Below, piece by piece: positions 1 to 7,562 of a stretch of 38,549 nucleotides of DNA. A model generated the notes under the pieces. The model saw only the letters and a list, made by a program, of their open reading frames with translations, searched no databases and was not told the DNA's origin. Source of the stretch: Holophagales bacterium UBA5704 (GTDB lineage Bacteria > Acidobacteriota > Thermoanaerobaculia > Multivoradales > UBA5704); NCBI GenBank assembly GCA_002420005.1, contig DIHE01000090.1, positions 12,341 to 50,889 on the forward strand. The letters are read 5' to 3'. How positions within the stretch are numbered: the first letter of the stretch is position 1; each line of letters starts with the position of its first letter. The translations under genes and the position numbers were made by a program.

Positions 1-17
1 CGACGCTCTTCCGATCT
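1..17. other. Illumina TruSeq adapter remnant (assembly artefact)
   Basis: The first 17 bases, CGACGCTCTTCCGATCT, are identical to the 3' end of the Illumina TruSeq read-1 adapter. This is library sequence and not genomic. It marks the left edge as a contig end, so genomic sequence starts at about base 18 and anything further upstream is unknown. Confidence 0.95.
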
Positions 18-74
18 CCCTCACCGGGGGGGAGGGAGTGCGCCATCGAGCAGGAGATCCTGTAAACTCCACTC

Positions 75-302
75 ATGACGAGAGCCGACATCCAGAAGCT
101 TCTCCAGCTTCCCGCTGCCGATAAGATGGAGTTGGCTCAGATGCTTTGGGACAGCATTGAGCCCGAGAAAGAGACCGGCTTCCTCCCGATCCCGTCATGG
201 CAGCGGCAGATCCTGGACGAACGCCTCTCAGACCTTGAACAGCATCCATCCAATGAACAGACCTGGGAAGAGGTGAAGGCGGAGCTCTGGCCCAAGTCAT
301 GA
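75..302 (+). CDS. Addiction-module antitoxin (TIGR02574-like)
   Basis: A 75-aa acidic protein with the pattern of the short 'addiction module component' antitoxins: an N-terminal helix (ADIQKLLQLPAADKMELAQ), a central LWDSIE segment, and a C-terminal half with WQRQILDERL and a WEEVKAELW tail. Such proteins bind and neutralise a ParE/RelE toxin and usually repress their own operon. The stop codon overlaps the toxin start by 4 nt (ATGA at 299-302), so the two are translationally coupled. No good Shine-Dalgarno precedes the ATG; a TAAACT box at 63-68 would allow a leaderless transcript. The adapter junction lies only about 57 bases upstream, so part of the promoter may be missing. Confidence 0.85.
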   Translation: MTRADIQKLLQLPAADKMELAQMLWDSIEPEKETGFLPIPSWQRQILDERLSDLEQHPSNEQTWEEVKAELWPKS

Positions 303-598
303 GACTTGTGCTCCGCCACGCGGCAAAACTCGATTTGGCCGAGGCGCGCCGCTGGTACGAAGAACGACAGCCCCGGCTGGGGCAAGAGTTCATTGCTTCC
401 GTCGACGCTGCTCTTGCCTTGATTCGCGAGTTCCCGTTGATCGCCCCCAAAGTCGATCCTCGTGTACGGCGAGCCGGTACCAAGCGCTTTCCTTACGGCA
501 TCTTCTACATCATCGACGGACAGACGATCCGAGTCCTTGCGGTTCTCCGCAATGGCCGGAGCTCATTCTGGTGGCAAGGTCGGATGAAAGAAGACTGA
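299..598 (+). CDS. ParE/RelE-family toxin
   Basis: A 99-aa protein of typical length for the ParE/RelE superfamily. It opens with LRHAAKLDLAEARRWYEE, the usual beta1-alpha1 of the fold, and later has RRAGTKRFPYGIFYIIDG followed by IRVLAVLRNGR, the conserved strand block of ParE-like toxins. RelE members cut ribosome-bound mRNA and ParE members poison gyrase; sequence alone does not decide which, although pairing with a TIGR02574-like antitoxin favours ParE-like. The usual R.P..W ending is altered to RSSFWWQGR. It overlaps the upstream antitoxin by 4 nt. It converges on the PIN gene with about 70 nt between them. Confidence 0.85.
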   Translation: MRLVLRHAAKLDLAEARRWYEERQPRLGQEFIASVDAALALIREFPLIAPKVDPRVRRAGTKRFPYGIFYIIDGQTIRVLAVLRNGRSSFWWQGRMKED

Positions 599-667
599 GA
601 CAGGGCCGCTCCCTTCAGATCCAGCAACCCCGCCAAGGGGGACCGGGCCACACAGCGAGGAGAGCAC

Positions 668-1123
668 CTACCTTCGCCGCATCAACCCGCACGAGGCCGT
701 GTGCCGAAGGAGCTTCGCGTGCGCCGCCCGCTGGTAGATGGCACCGCGCGGCTCCGCCACCAGCTGATGATTCCGGAAGTCGCGCTGGAGAGCCTTGTCG
801 TGGGTACAGAGGGTCCGTGCCCCGCTGACCCGAGCGAGGGCGACGACGTGGGAGTCGTTGGACGTGCACCGGCCGGTCCTGGCCACCTCCGCCTCTTCGC
901 GGGCCACCTCAGCCGCAGGGACCTGACGCACGATGCCGGCCCGCTGGAGCTGCACCACAAACCGGCGCGCCTTCTCCAGGCGGCTCAGCTCCGCAGCCAG
1001 GTGCCCGCCCACGACCAGGCAACCGTCGCGCCGCTGGAGCCAGTCCAGAACGGGGACGAAGTCGGGATGCGGTGGGCTGCCGAAGACGAGGCCCGCCAGG
1101 TTGGCGTCCACGATCACGCACAT
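668..1123 (-). CDS. PIN-domain nuclease paired with ATPase
   Basis: A 151-aa protein with the four acidic positions of PIN RNases: D6 (VDAN), E45 (AAELSRLE), D90 (SNDSHVVALA) and D109 (LCTHDKAL). PIN domains are Mg-dependent RNases found in VapC-type toxins, RNA processing and phage defence. The start lies only 2 nt after the stop of the upstream ATPase (TGATCATG), so the pair is almost certainly co-translated. No VapB-like antitoxin is adjacent, which argues against an ordinary VapBC module. The last ~25 residues (RRAAH.. to RRR) are basic and may be an RNA-contacting tail. The PIN call is firm; the biological role is inferred. Confidence 0.82.
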   Translation of the reverse strand: MCVIVDANLAGLVFGSPPHPDFVPVLDWLQRRDGCLVVGGHLAAELSRLEKARRFVVQLQRAGIVRQVPAAEVAREEAEVARTGRCTSNDSHVVALARVSGARTLCTHDKALQRDFRNHQLVAEPRGAIYQRAAHAKLLRHTASCGLMRRR

Positions 1124-1125
1124 GA

Positions 1126-2148
1126 TCAGCCGCCCAGGAAGCGGCGCTCCTCCTCCAGGAAGAAGCTGCGATAGCCCGGCGGCGCGTTGAGGATGTTGCC
1201 CTGCTCGTCCAGCTCCAGCCGGTGAATCGTGGACTCGCCGTTCTTCCGCTCGAAGTAGAGCAGCGCGACGTCCTCCGGCGTGATCCCCTTCTTGTCGCGG
1301 ATGTCCATCCGAACACGATCGACGAGGTAGTCGCTGTGGGTCTCGATCACGAAGCGCTTGTCCTGCTGCTTGGCGAGGACGGCAAGGAAGGAGCCGAGCT
1401 CCGCCTGCGCTCTGGGGTGGAGATGGACCTCGGGCTGCTGAAGGAGGAAGGTTCCGCCATTCTCCCCTCGCAGACAGTCCACGAGGATGGGGAGGATCTG
1501 GCTGACACCGTAGCCCACGTCAATCAGGTTGATGGGTTTGCCCCCAATGTGGACCTGGATCTGAAAGGGGTCGCTCTCGCTCGCTCCAAGCTGGCGTACC
1601 TCGACGCCCGTGAAGAGGCCTGAGTGGCGGCCGAAAGATTCCAGCGCAGCGGCAAGAGCCTCCCAGTCCGCCGAGCGGGCCAAAGTGGCGAGAATCAGAG
1701 GGACGTGGTCGCCTTCCGGGCTGATGGAACCCTTGATGGGATCGTAAGTTCTCAGCGGCCTGGTCCGGACTGGCGCAAACGCGTACGGTCTCGTGTTTCT
1801 GGGCACCAACGACCCAACGGCAATCCACTCCTGCAGTTGAGGTTGGCCGCGATCAGCAACGAAATGTCCCGTCACGGTCCCGCTCTCGGCCTCAGCAGCC
1901 GATCCAATGGTAAATCTGATCCGCTGCAAACCCCCAAAGCTTGCAATCTGATCGTAGGCCCCTAGAAGAAAAGGCTCGTCATTAAAGTCGGGAGTCTTGG
2001 CGTGGAGAAGATCCCACGCCACCCGGATCAACGCCAGCGCCGTCGACTTCCCAGAGCTGTTCTCCCCCACCAGGAGGGTCACAGGCGCAAGCGGCACCTC
2101 CTGCCGGGACGAGAAGCAGCGGACCCCCTCAAAGAAGACGCGGTCCAT
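1126..2148 (-). CDS. SMC/OLD-like AAA ATPase (AAA_15/AAA_21 type)
   Basis: A 340-aa ABC-type ATPase from the RecF/SMC/OLD group. Numbered from the GTG one codon earlier, it has Walker A GENSSGKST at about 29-37, a signature-like GYGVSQILPIL at 213-222, Walker B FLLQQPEVHLHP at about 235-246, and an H-loop IETHSDYLVDR near 270. There is no coiled-coil arm and no Toprim, so it is a compact head-only ATPase. The tail GNILNAPPGYRSFF resembles DUF3696-type C-termini. Start: GTG at 2151 is followed directly by ATG at 2148; a GGAG lies 6 and 9 nt upstream respectively, and I list the ATG. ATPases of this class are commonly paired with a nuclease effector in defence systems (Septu, PARIS, retrons), and here the partner is a PIN protein. 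Confidence 0.85.
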   Translation of the reverse strand: MDRVFFEGVRCFSSRQEVPLAPVTLLVGENSSGKSTALALIRVAWDLLHAKTPDFNDEPFLLGAYDQIASFGGLQRIRFTIGSAAEAESGTVTGHFVADRGQPQLQEWIAVGSLVPRNTRPYAFAPVRTRPLRTYDPIKGSISPEGDHVPLILATLARSADWEALAAALESFGRHSGLFTGVEVRQLGASESDPFQIQVHIGGKPINLIDVGYGVSQILPILVDCLRGENGGTFLLQQPEVHLHPRAQAELGSFLAVLAKQQDKRFVIETHSDYLVDRVRMDIRDKKGITPEDVALLYFERKNGESTIHRLELDEQGNILNAPPGYRSFFLEEERRFLGG

Positions 2149-2426
2149 CACCTGACTCTCCGGGTTTGCGGGGCAAGATCATGACTCCAAAGAGCCTAGC
2201 ACGCCCCAGCCGTCACCGGGTTGGGAGACGGCCGCCGGCTCGCGCTCCACGGCAAGACCGGCGCCGCCGAGGCGCCGCCGGAAGCAGGACACCACGCCGG
2301 CCCGGCGCAGCGCTCCGATCCCGGTGCCGTGCGCACAATGACCGGCGCACCTGGCGCCGTTGTGCACAAAGCCTGGCTACGGCCTCGGTACGAACACAAA
2401 GACAGCGAGTTTCCTCGCCCGCGCCG

Positions 2427-2460
2427 CGGCGCGCATCAAATGCATCCCGGCGCGCATCAC
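2427..2460 (-). repeat. Inverted satellite units of the 21-bp repeat
   Basis: CGGCGCGCATCA occurs at 2427 and again at 2448, also 21 bp apart. It is the reverse complement of the TGATGCGCGCCG core of the main array at 2501-2689. The locus therefore holds two units in one orientation followed by about nine in the other, a layout that can fold into a long hairpin or cruciform. Confidence 0.8.
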
Positions 2461-2500
2461 AGCCGCCGCCAGGCGAGGCTTCCGCGCCGCCATCCGGGTG

Positions 2501-2689
2501 ATGCGCGCCGGGAGCGTGGCGTTGCGCCTGCCGGGTTTTGTGATGCGCGCCGAAAGCGTAGTGTTGTGCGCCGGGGTGGTGGTGATGCGCGCCGAGATCG
2601 TAGCGTTGTGCGCCGAGACGGTGGCGATGCGCGCCGGAAGAATCGTGAAGCGCGCCACGGTCACCGTGATGCGCACGCCGTTCGTCGTC
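2501..2689 (+). repeat. 21-bp tandem repeat array, about nine units
   Basis: Similar 10-mers recur at exactly 21-bp spacing at 2501, 2522, 2543, 2564, 2585, 2606, 2627, 2648 and 2669. They alternate between ATGCGCGCCG (2501, 2543, 2585, 2627) and TTGTGCGCCG-like units (2522, 2564, 2606), giving a 42-bp higher-order period. The units at 2648 and 2669 are degenerate. In the plus frame the array reads as heptads alternating VMRAxxV and VLCAxxV; in the minus frame it reads as heptads beginning ARIT or AHNT. A weaker unit may precede it at 2480. Confidence 0.85.
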
Positions 2690-2897
2690 TCTCCCGCCGC
2701 GGTATCGGAGGCGCCGGCCCCGTGCGGAGTGGTGCGCCTCGCGGCCCTGGTGCGGCGCCTCAGCGAGCGGGAGGGGCCGGCCTCGGCGGGTGTGTCACCG
2801 GAGAGAACGCGGCCCTCCTGGCTTCCGGTGGCAGCGTAGCACAAGCCGGCCCTCCCAGGGGGCGCTCGCCGGAACCTTGGTGGTGCAGGAACCTCGG

Positions 2898-3611
2898 TCA
2901 CCGCCCCATCAAGCGACGCCAGTCCTCCAGGGAGCGCACCCGCATGTAGTGGTTGTGCTGCAGCTCGTCGCCGATGGTGGAGGTCGGCGTCGGGCCGTAG
3001 TGGTGACCCGGGTAGAGGATGGTGTCGGTGGGGAGCTTGGCGAGCTTGCCGGTCAAGGTGTGGTACATCGCGTCGGGGTCGCCGCCGGGGAGGTCCACCC
3101 GGCCGCAGCCCTGCACGAAGAGGGTGTCTCCGGCGACCAGCCGGTTGTCCACCAGGAAGCACTGACTTCCCGGCGTATGGCCCGGGGTGTGGAGGAACCG
3201 GATCTCGACCTCGCCGACGGTGACGCGGTCGGCGTCCTCGACCCGCTTCAGGTCGGACTCCTGGAGGCCGGTCACCCTCTTCAGGCCCTCCGCCTCGTGC
3301 TTGTTGACGTAGATCGGCACCTGGACGTGCTCCAGCAGCCGGCCCAGGCCCTCGACGTGCGTGCCCCACAGGTCGCCGCCGACGTGGTCCGGGTGGTAGT
3401 GGGTGACCAGGGCGCCGCGGACGGTGTAGCCATCCGCCTCTGCCACGTCGAGCAGGCTGCGGACGTCCCAGGCCGGATCGACGACGAACGCTTCGCGGGT
3501 CCCGGTGTCGCCGAGGAGGTACATGAAATTGGCCATCTGGCCGGCCACCCGGTTCTGGGTCGCCACCTGCCGGCCGGCCAGGAGCTGGCGGAAGTAGAGT
3601 CGGTCGGTCAT
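2898..3611 (-). CDS. MBL-fold hydrolase (glyoxalase II-like)
   Basis: A 237-aa metallo-beta-lactamase-fold protein. The metal ligands are complete: H71-x-H73-x-D75-H76 (THYHPDHVGG), H145 (PGHTPGS), D162 (GDTLF) and the HH pair at 203-204 (PGHHYG). The fold and length match the glyoxalase II / thiol-ester hydrolase branch, but the substrate cannot be read from the sequence; persulfide dioxygenases also share this scaffold. The longer frame begins with TTG at 3629; I use ATG at 3611, which gives MTDRLYFRQL. It starts 26 nt after the response regulator stop on the same strand, so it may be co-transcribed with the two-component pair. Confidence 0.85.
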   Translation of the reverse strand: MTDRLYFRQLLAGRQVATQNRVAGQMANFMYLLGDTGTREAFVVDPAWDVRSLLDVAEADGYTVRGALVTHYHPDHVGGDLWGTHVEGLGRLLEHVQVPIYVNKHEAEGLKRVTGLQESDLKRVEDADRVTVGEVEIRFLHTPGHTPGSQCFLVDNRLVAGDTLFVQGCGRVDLPGGDPDAMYHTLTGKLAKLPTDTILYPGHHYGPTPTSTIGDELQHNHYMRVRSLEDWRRLMGR

Positions 3612-3637
3612 GCGGCGATCATGGCGCAAGCGAGCCT

Positions 3638-4279
3638 TCAGATCCAGCCCAGCTCCAGCGCCTTGAGCACCGCCCGGGTGCGATCGCGCACGCCGAGCTT
3701 CGAGAGGATGTTGGAGGCGTGGTTCTTGATCGTGCCCTCGCTGCTCCCGAAGGCTTCGGCGATCTCACGGTTGCTGTAGCCGCCGGCCATCAGGCGCAGG
3801 ATCTCCAGCTCGCGCCGGGTGAGCGGGTCCGGCGGATCGAGGCTTTCGAAGTCGGCGGGGATCTGCTCCAGCCCTTTGAGCACCCGCTCGGTGACCGCGG
3901 GACGGATCAGCGTCTCCCCCGCCGCGACGGCGCGGATGGCCTCGGTCAGCCGCTCCAGGGAGACGTCCTTGAGCAGAAAGCCGCGCGCGCCGGCACGAAT
4001 CCCTTCGAGCAAGGCGGCATCGTCGTCGAAGGTGGTGAGCAGCAGGGTCGGTGGCAGGCTTCCCCGCCCGCGCAGCTCCTTGAGCACCTCGATCCCGGTC
4101 TTCCTCGGCATCCGCACGTCGAGCAGGACGACGTCCGGCGCCGCGCCGGCGATCACCTGCAGGGCCTCTTCACCGTCGGAGGCCTCCCCCACCACGCGGA
4201 TGTCCTCGGTCAGGTCGAGCAGACCGTGGAGGCCGCGGCGCATCAAGGTCTGATCGTCCACCAGAACCACGCGGATCAT
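3638..4279 (-). CDS. NarL/FixJ-family response regulator
   Basis: A 213-aa two-domain regulator. The receiver (residues 1-118) has the acidic pair D8-D9, phospho-acceptor D54 (VVLLDVRMP), the switch Thr in LLLTTF and the conserved Lys in FLLKD. A LuxR-type HTH follows (about 150-212: LTRRELEILRLMAGGYSNRE to GTIKNHASNILSKLGVRDR). It acts as a DNA-binding transcription regulator when phosphorylated. The open frame extends 97 residues further upstream, but that part lies inside the kinase gene and has shadow-like composition. ATG at 4279 overlaps the kinase stop by 4 nt (ATGA), confirming the start and tying the pair together. Confidence 0.93.
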   Translation of the reverse strand: MIRVVLVDDQTLMRRGLHGLLDLTEDIRVVGEASDGEEALQVIAGAAPDVVLLDVRMPRKTGIEVLKELRGRGSLPPTLLLTTFDDDAALLEGIRAGARGFLLKDVSLERLTEAIRAVAAGETLIRPAVTERVLKGLEQIPADFESLDPPDPLTRRELEILRLMAGGYSNREIAEAFGSSEGTIKNHASNILSKLGVRDRTRAVLKALELGWI

Positions 4280-5472
4280 GGAGCTCCCTCCACCGCCGGC
4301 AACCAGGCGCGCACGGTGAATCCCGCGCCCGGCCGGGTCTCCACCTCCAGCCGGCCGCCCAGCTCGCCGAGTCGCTCCCGCATCCCGCGCAAACCGTTGC
4401 CGAGGGTCACCGCTGCGGCACCCCGCCCATCGTCGCGGGCCCGGAGCTCGATCCCTTCCCCCGCGCGCGCCAGCTCGATCCGCAGATGGCGCGCCTCGGC
4501 GTGCTTGCGGGCGTTGGTGATCGCCTCCTGGGCGCAGCGGAACAGGGCGTGCGCCTGCCCCGGATCGCACAGCTCCAGACCGTCCTCCAGGACCAGCTCG
4601 ATCGCCAGATCACCCCCGGCGCTCTGGAGGGTTCGCAGGGCGCGCGGCAGGTCGAGAGGACGGCTGGTGCGCAGCTCGCTCACCACCTCGCGCACGTCAC
4701 CGAGGAGCAGCCGCGCCAGGGTGTGGGCCTCGCGCACCGGCTCCGCGGAGCGGCCTTCGGCCGTCCGGCTCGCCAGATCGAGATTCACCGTCAGCGCCGC
4801 CAGATGGTGCCCGAGCGAGTCGTGCAGCTCGCGGGCGATGTGCAGGCGCTCGGCGAGGCGGCTGCTGTCGGCCAGCAGCTCGCGGGTGGCGAGGAGCTCG
4901 GCGTTCAGGCGCTCCACCTCGCTCCGGCCGCGGCTCTCGCTGGCCGCGATCCAGCCCGCGGCGAAGGCGAACCCCTGCCAGGCCAGGACGGAGAGAATCG
5001 TCACGCTGTTGCGCAGCACCTCCGGCAGGCTCTCCAGGCCGGGGTTGGGCACGAAATCGCCGACCCACCAGGCGAAGAGCGCCCAGGCCAGGCAGAGGCT
5101 TCCCTGCACCGCCAGCCAGAGCACCGCGGTGCGTCCGCGCAGGACGAAGGGGATCTCGGCCGCGACGATGTAGAGAAGCTCCGTGGCCACGAAGAGGCCG
5201 AGAGCGAGCTGGATCGCCAGCAGGACCAGGCCGCCGCGCGAGGCCGGCCGATCCGGGCTGCGCCGGGTCGTCCACCAGAAGGCGACGACGAAGCCGACGT
5301 AGCCGGTGAGGGCGAACGCGCCGACCAGCATCCGCAACAGGGGCAGCGCCTCGCGGGGAACGTCGCCGGCCAGGTTGAGCCCATAGATCAGGTGCAGACC
5401 CTCCTGCGCGACGGCGATGGTGCAGGCGGTGAGGCCGGCGATCTGCAGGACGGTCAGCGAACGGAGGCGCAT
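4276..5472 (-). CDS. NarL-type sensor histidine kinase (HisKA_3)
   Basis: A 398-aa membrane sensor kinase. About five hydrophobic segments occupy residues 8-175, followed by a coiled stretch, then the HisKA_3 dimerisation box with phospho-accepting H217 (RLHIARELHDSLGHHLAA) and an HATPase_c domain whose G-box reads DDGRGAA and NGLRGMRERL. It should phosphorylate the response regulator encoded next. There is no PAS or periplasmic loop, so the signal is probably sensed in or at the membrane. No Shine-Dalgarno is visible, but TAGAAT at 5479-5484 lies 6 nt from the ATG, consistent with a leaderless transcript. Confidence 0.92.
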   Translation of the reverse strand: MRLRSLTVLQIAGLTACTIAVAQEGLHLIYGLNLAGDVPREALPLLRMLVGAFALTGYVGFVVAFWWTTRRSPDRPASRGGLVLLAIQLALGLFVATELLYIVAAEIPFVLRGRTAVLWLAVQGSLCLAWALFAWWVGDFVPNPGLESLPEVLRNSVTILSVLAWQGFAFAAGWIAASESRGRSEVERLNAELLATRELLADSSRLAERLHIARELHDSLGHHLAALTVNLDLASRTAEGRSAEPVREAHTLARLLLGDVREVVSELRTSRPLDLPRALRTLQSAGGDLAIELVLEDGLELCDPGQAHALFRCAQEAITNARKHAEARHLRIELARAGEGIELRARDDGRGAAAVTLGNGLRGMRERLGELGGRLEVETRPGAGFTVRAWLPAVEGAP

Positions 5473-5478
5473 CCCACC

Positions 5479-5484
5479 ATTCTA
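5479..5484 (-). promoter_or_regulatory. Putative -10 box, kinase gene
   Basis: TAGAAT reads on the minus strand with 6 nt before the kinase ATG. A start point about 7 nt downstream would coincide with the initiation codon. No consensus -35 is visible. Confidence 0.45.
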
Positions 5485-5630
5485 GAGAAGGCCTTGCCGC
5501 TTCGCCCCGTGCCGGAAGTCATGGCCGGAGCGCATGACTTCCCCCACGCGCGGCACCCGGCCCGCGCCTTCGAGAATGGCCTCAGACCGCCGGGGAGCCA
5601 GCTTCCCGGCCAACCCTGGAGGACCTCCTC

Positions 5631-6806
5631 ATGCGCAGCAGCATCCGCTCCTTCCTCGCCATCCTCGGGCTGGCGGTTCTGACGCTCGGCTCCGCCCGCT
5701 CCGCCGGCGCGGCGCCCGGGCTCGCGACGCCCGACCAGATCCTCGGCTATCTCGTCGCCCACCGCGACGACGTCTCCCTGGTGAGCTACACCGTCACCCC
5801 CGCGGGCACACCCGACCCGGCCGATCCGGTCCTCCGGGTCAACGCCTGGCGCCCCATGCCTCTCGCCTCGACGATCAAGATCGTTCTGCTCGCCGCCTAT
5901 GCCCGCGAGGTCGCGGCCGGACGGCTCGATCCCCAGGAGCCCATCCCGCTCGCACAGTGGGATGCGTTCTACCTGCCGACCATCGATGAAGGGGTCCACG
6001 CCGCCTCGCTGGCGGAGCTCGGGTTCGCCAGCGATGAGCTGGGCTTCGCCGTCGATCCCTCCGCCACCGTGCCGCTCGACCGGATCCTGGCGATGATGAT
6101 CAAGCACAGCGACAACGCGGGCGCCGACCTGCTGCTGGCCCGGATCGGCGAGGCGGCGGTGCGGGCGACGATCGCCGCAGCCGGCCTGCTGCGCCAGGAT
6201 GTGCCGCCGCCGTTGACCGGCCTCTTCCTCCTCGCCGGTAATCATGAGGATGGCCCGCTCAGTCCCGCCCGTCTCCAGGAGCTCTCCCGGCAGACGCCGG
6301 AGCAGCGCGCCGCCCGCATCCAGGAGCTCGAAGCGCTCTACCTCGATCCGGCGTGGAAGATCGACGAGCTGACCTGGGCGTTGAGCCGGACGCCTCCCTC
6401 CCCCCGGCTGGTCGCCCGCGCCGCCCACCGCCTGTTCCCGCGGGGGAGCGCCGCCGAGTACGCGCGCATCATGGCCGGCGTGGCCACCGGCACGTTCCTC
6501 TCGCCCCAGATCTCGGCGATCATGCGTCCGCATCTGGAATGGCCGATGGCCAGTCCCCAGCTCGCCGAGATCTTCTCCTCCTACGGCACCAAGGGAGGCT
6601 CGATCGCCGGAGTGATCACCGAAGCCTCCTGGAACGTCCCCCGGGTCGGTGACTTCGCCGGCAAGACGCGGGTCAGCGTCCTCTTCTTCCGCGAGATGCC
6701 GCTCTGGGCCTTCGACTCCCTGGAGGCGAGCCATGCCCAGCAGATCTTCCAGATCTTCCTCAGCGCCGACCGGGCCTTCGCGGAGCGGGTAGACGCCGCC
6801 CTCTGA
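5631..6806 (+). CDS. Class A beta-lactamase-like serine hydrolase
   Basis: A 391-aa exported protein with a signal peptide (residues 1-28, ending AGAAPG). The penicillin-interacting triad is present: S80-T-I-K83, S160-D161-N162 and K321-G322-G323. No Glu is visible near the position expected for the deacylating Glu166 of class A enzymes; the omega-loop region reads PPPLTGLFLLAG. It is therefore better called a serine hydrolase or transpeptidase-like protein than a proven beta-lactamase. It is about 100 residues longer than class A enzymes, the extra being mostly a helical insert between SDN and KGG. A GGAGG ribosome site lies about 10 nt before the ATG. It is divergent from the kinase gene. 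Confidence 0.85.
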   Translation: MRSSIRSFLAILGLAVLTLGSARSAGAAPGLATPDQILGYLVAHRDDVSLVSYTVTPAGTPDPADPVLRVNAWRPMPLASTIKIVLLAAYAREVAAGRLDPQEPIPLAQWDAFYLPTIDEGVHAASLAELGFASDELGFAVDPSATVPLDRILAMMIKHSDNAGADLLLARIGEAAVRATIAAAGLLRQDVPPPLTGLFLLAGNHEDGPLSPARLQELSRQTPEQRAARIQELEALYLDPAWKIDELTWALSRTPPSPRLVARAAHRLFPRGSAAEYARIMAGVATGTFLSPQISAIMRPHLEWPMASPQLAEIFSSYGTKGGSIAGVITEASWNVPRVGDFAGKTRVSVLFFREMPLWAFDSLEASHAQQIFQIFLSADRAFAERVDAAL

Positions 6807-6889
6807 GGCGGGCCGTCCATCGCCTGGCCCCCGGGTCCGCGAGGTTCTCCGGTTCTCCGAGAGCTCGCGGCTCCCGGGGCCAATGGGGG

Positions 6890-6895
6890 TAGAAT
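6890..6895 (+). promoter_or_regulatory. Putative -10 box for the ECF/CHAT operon
   Basis: TAGAAT lies between the serine hydrolase and the sigma factor. A start point about 7 nt downstream (near 6902) would leave a leader of about 7 nt before ATG 6909 and would exclude the upstream ATG at 6894. No recognisable -35 or ECF-type GGAAC element is seen. Confidence 0.4.
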
Positions 6896-6908
6896 GCGAT
6901 GCGAGATC

Positions 6909-7562
6909 ATGTCTCCGTCTACCGCCCACTCCACGGCCGAACGGTCCCGGATCGTCGGCCAGATCCTCGCGGAGATGCAGTCCGGCTCCACCCAGGAAGA
7001 TCACTTCCGCCAGCTCGTCCACCTCTACTACACGCCGATCTATCAGGTCTTCGCCAAACGGGGCTTCTCGCGCGACGATTGCCTCGACCTCACCCAGGAA
7101 ACATTCCTCGGGATCTATACAGGCATCGGGTCGTTCCGCCAGGAGGCGGATTTCGATACCTGGCTGTTCAAAATTGCCATGAATGCATTTCGTAAACGGC
7201 TGCGGTGGAGGTCGGCGGACAAGCGGCGCGGTGAGGAGGTTTCGATCGAGGGAACGGAGGAGGACGACGGCGCGGCGCCTCTTCCGCTGACCTCGCCCGG
7301 GCCGGCACCGGCCGAAGAGGCCTTGCAACGGGAGCGGTCCCGCGTGCTCCGCGACGCTCTGGGGAAGCTCCCGGAGCAGATGCGGAAGTGCATGACCCTG
7401 CGGGTCGAGCGGGACCTCAAGTACCGCGAGATCGCGGTGGTGCTGCGATTGTCGGCCGAGACGGTGAAGGCGCATCTCTTCCAGGGCCGGAGGAGATTGC
7501 AGGAGCTGCTGGGGCCTTACTTCCGCGACAGCCTCCCGGACGGGGACGAGGAGGGCACGTGA
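6909..7562 (+). CDS. ECF sigma factor, head of CHAT/nSTAND operon
   Basis: A 217-aa sigma-70 ECF factor. Region 2 holds LVHLYYTPIYQVFAKRGFSR, DCLDLTQETFLGIY and FDTWLFKIAMNAFRKRLR; region 4 holds LPEQMRKCMTLRVERDLKYR and IAVVLRLSAETVKAHLFQGR. Between them is an acidic Pro-rich linker. It should direct RNA polymerase to a small regulon, most obviously its own operon. Start choice: ATG 6894 would add 5 residues and has GGGGG just 4 nt upstream, but it overlaps a TAGAAT box, so I prefer 6909. The stop overlaps the anti-sigma GTG by 4 nt. That coupling is the classic sigma/anti-sigma arrangement. Confidence 0.88.
   Translation: MSPSTAHSTAERSRIVGQILAEMQSGSTQEDHFRQLVHLYYTPIYQVFAKRGFSRDDCLDLTQETFLGIYTGIGSFRQEADFDTWLFKIAMNAFRKRLRWRSADKRRGEEVSIEGTEEDDGAAPLPLTSPGPAPAEEALQRERSRVLRDALGKLPEQMRKCMTLRVERDLKYREIAVVLRLSAETVKAHLFQGRRRLQELLGPYFRDSLPDGDEEGT

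Larger units (their letters stand above)
2149..2897. other. Repeat-bearing stretch without a convincing gene
   Basis: About 750 nt separate the ATPase start from the MBL gene end. Open frames run through it on both strands because GC is high and a 21-bp tandem repeat keeps several frames open. None has a ribosome binding site or a recognisable domain. Palindromic words related to the repeat (for example GTGCGCACAA at 2331 and TTGTGCAC at 2360) also lie upstream of the array. I read it as intergenic DNA with repeats, but a repetitive heptad protein on either strand cannot be excluded. Confidence 0.6.

Noticed and set aside
668..1123. Calling the first PIN protein VapC
   Set aside because: Its partner is an ATPase and not an antitoxin; the residues support PIN but not a VapBC module.
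2427..2689. CRISPR array
   Set aside because: Units are contiguous with no unique spacers between identical repeats, they are degenerate, and no cas genes are near.
2360..2839. Plus-strand frame encoding VMRA heptads
   Set aside because: The frame is kept open by the 21-bp period itself. There is no start signal, signal peptide or known domain, so I list the repeat, not a protein.
2377..3369. Long minus-strand open frame spanning the 21-bp array and the MBL gene
   Set aside because: Most of it is out of frame inside a clear MBL-fold gene and is Arg/Pro/Gly rich, as expected for a shadow; the rest is the tandem repeat. No ribosome site.
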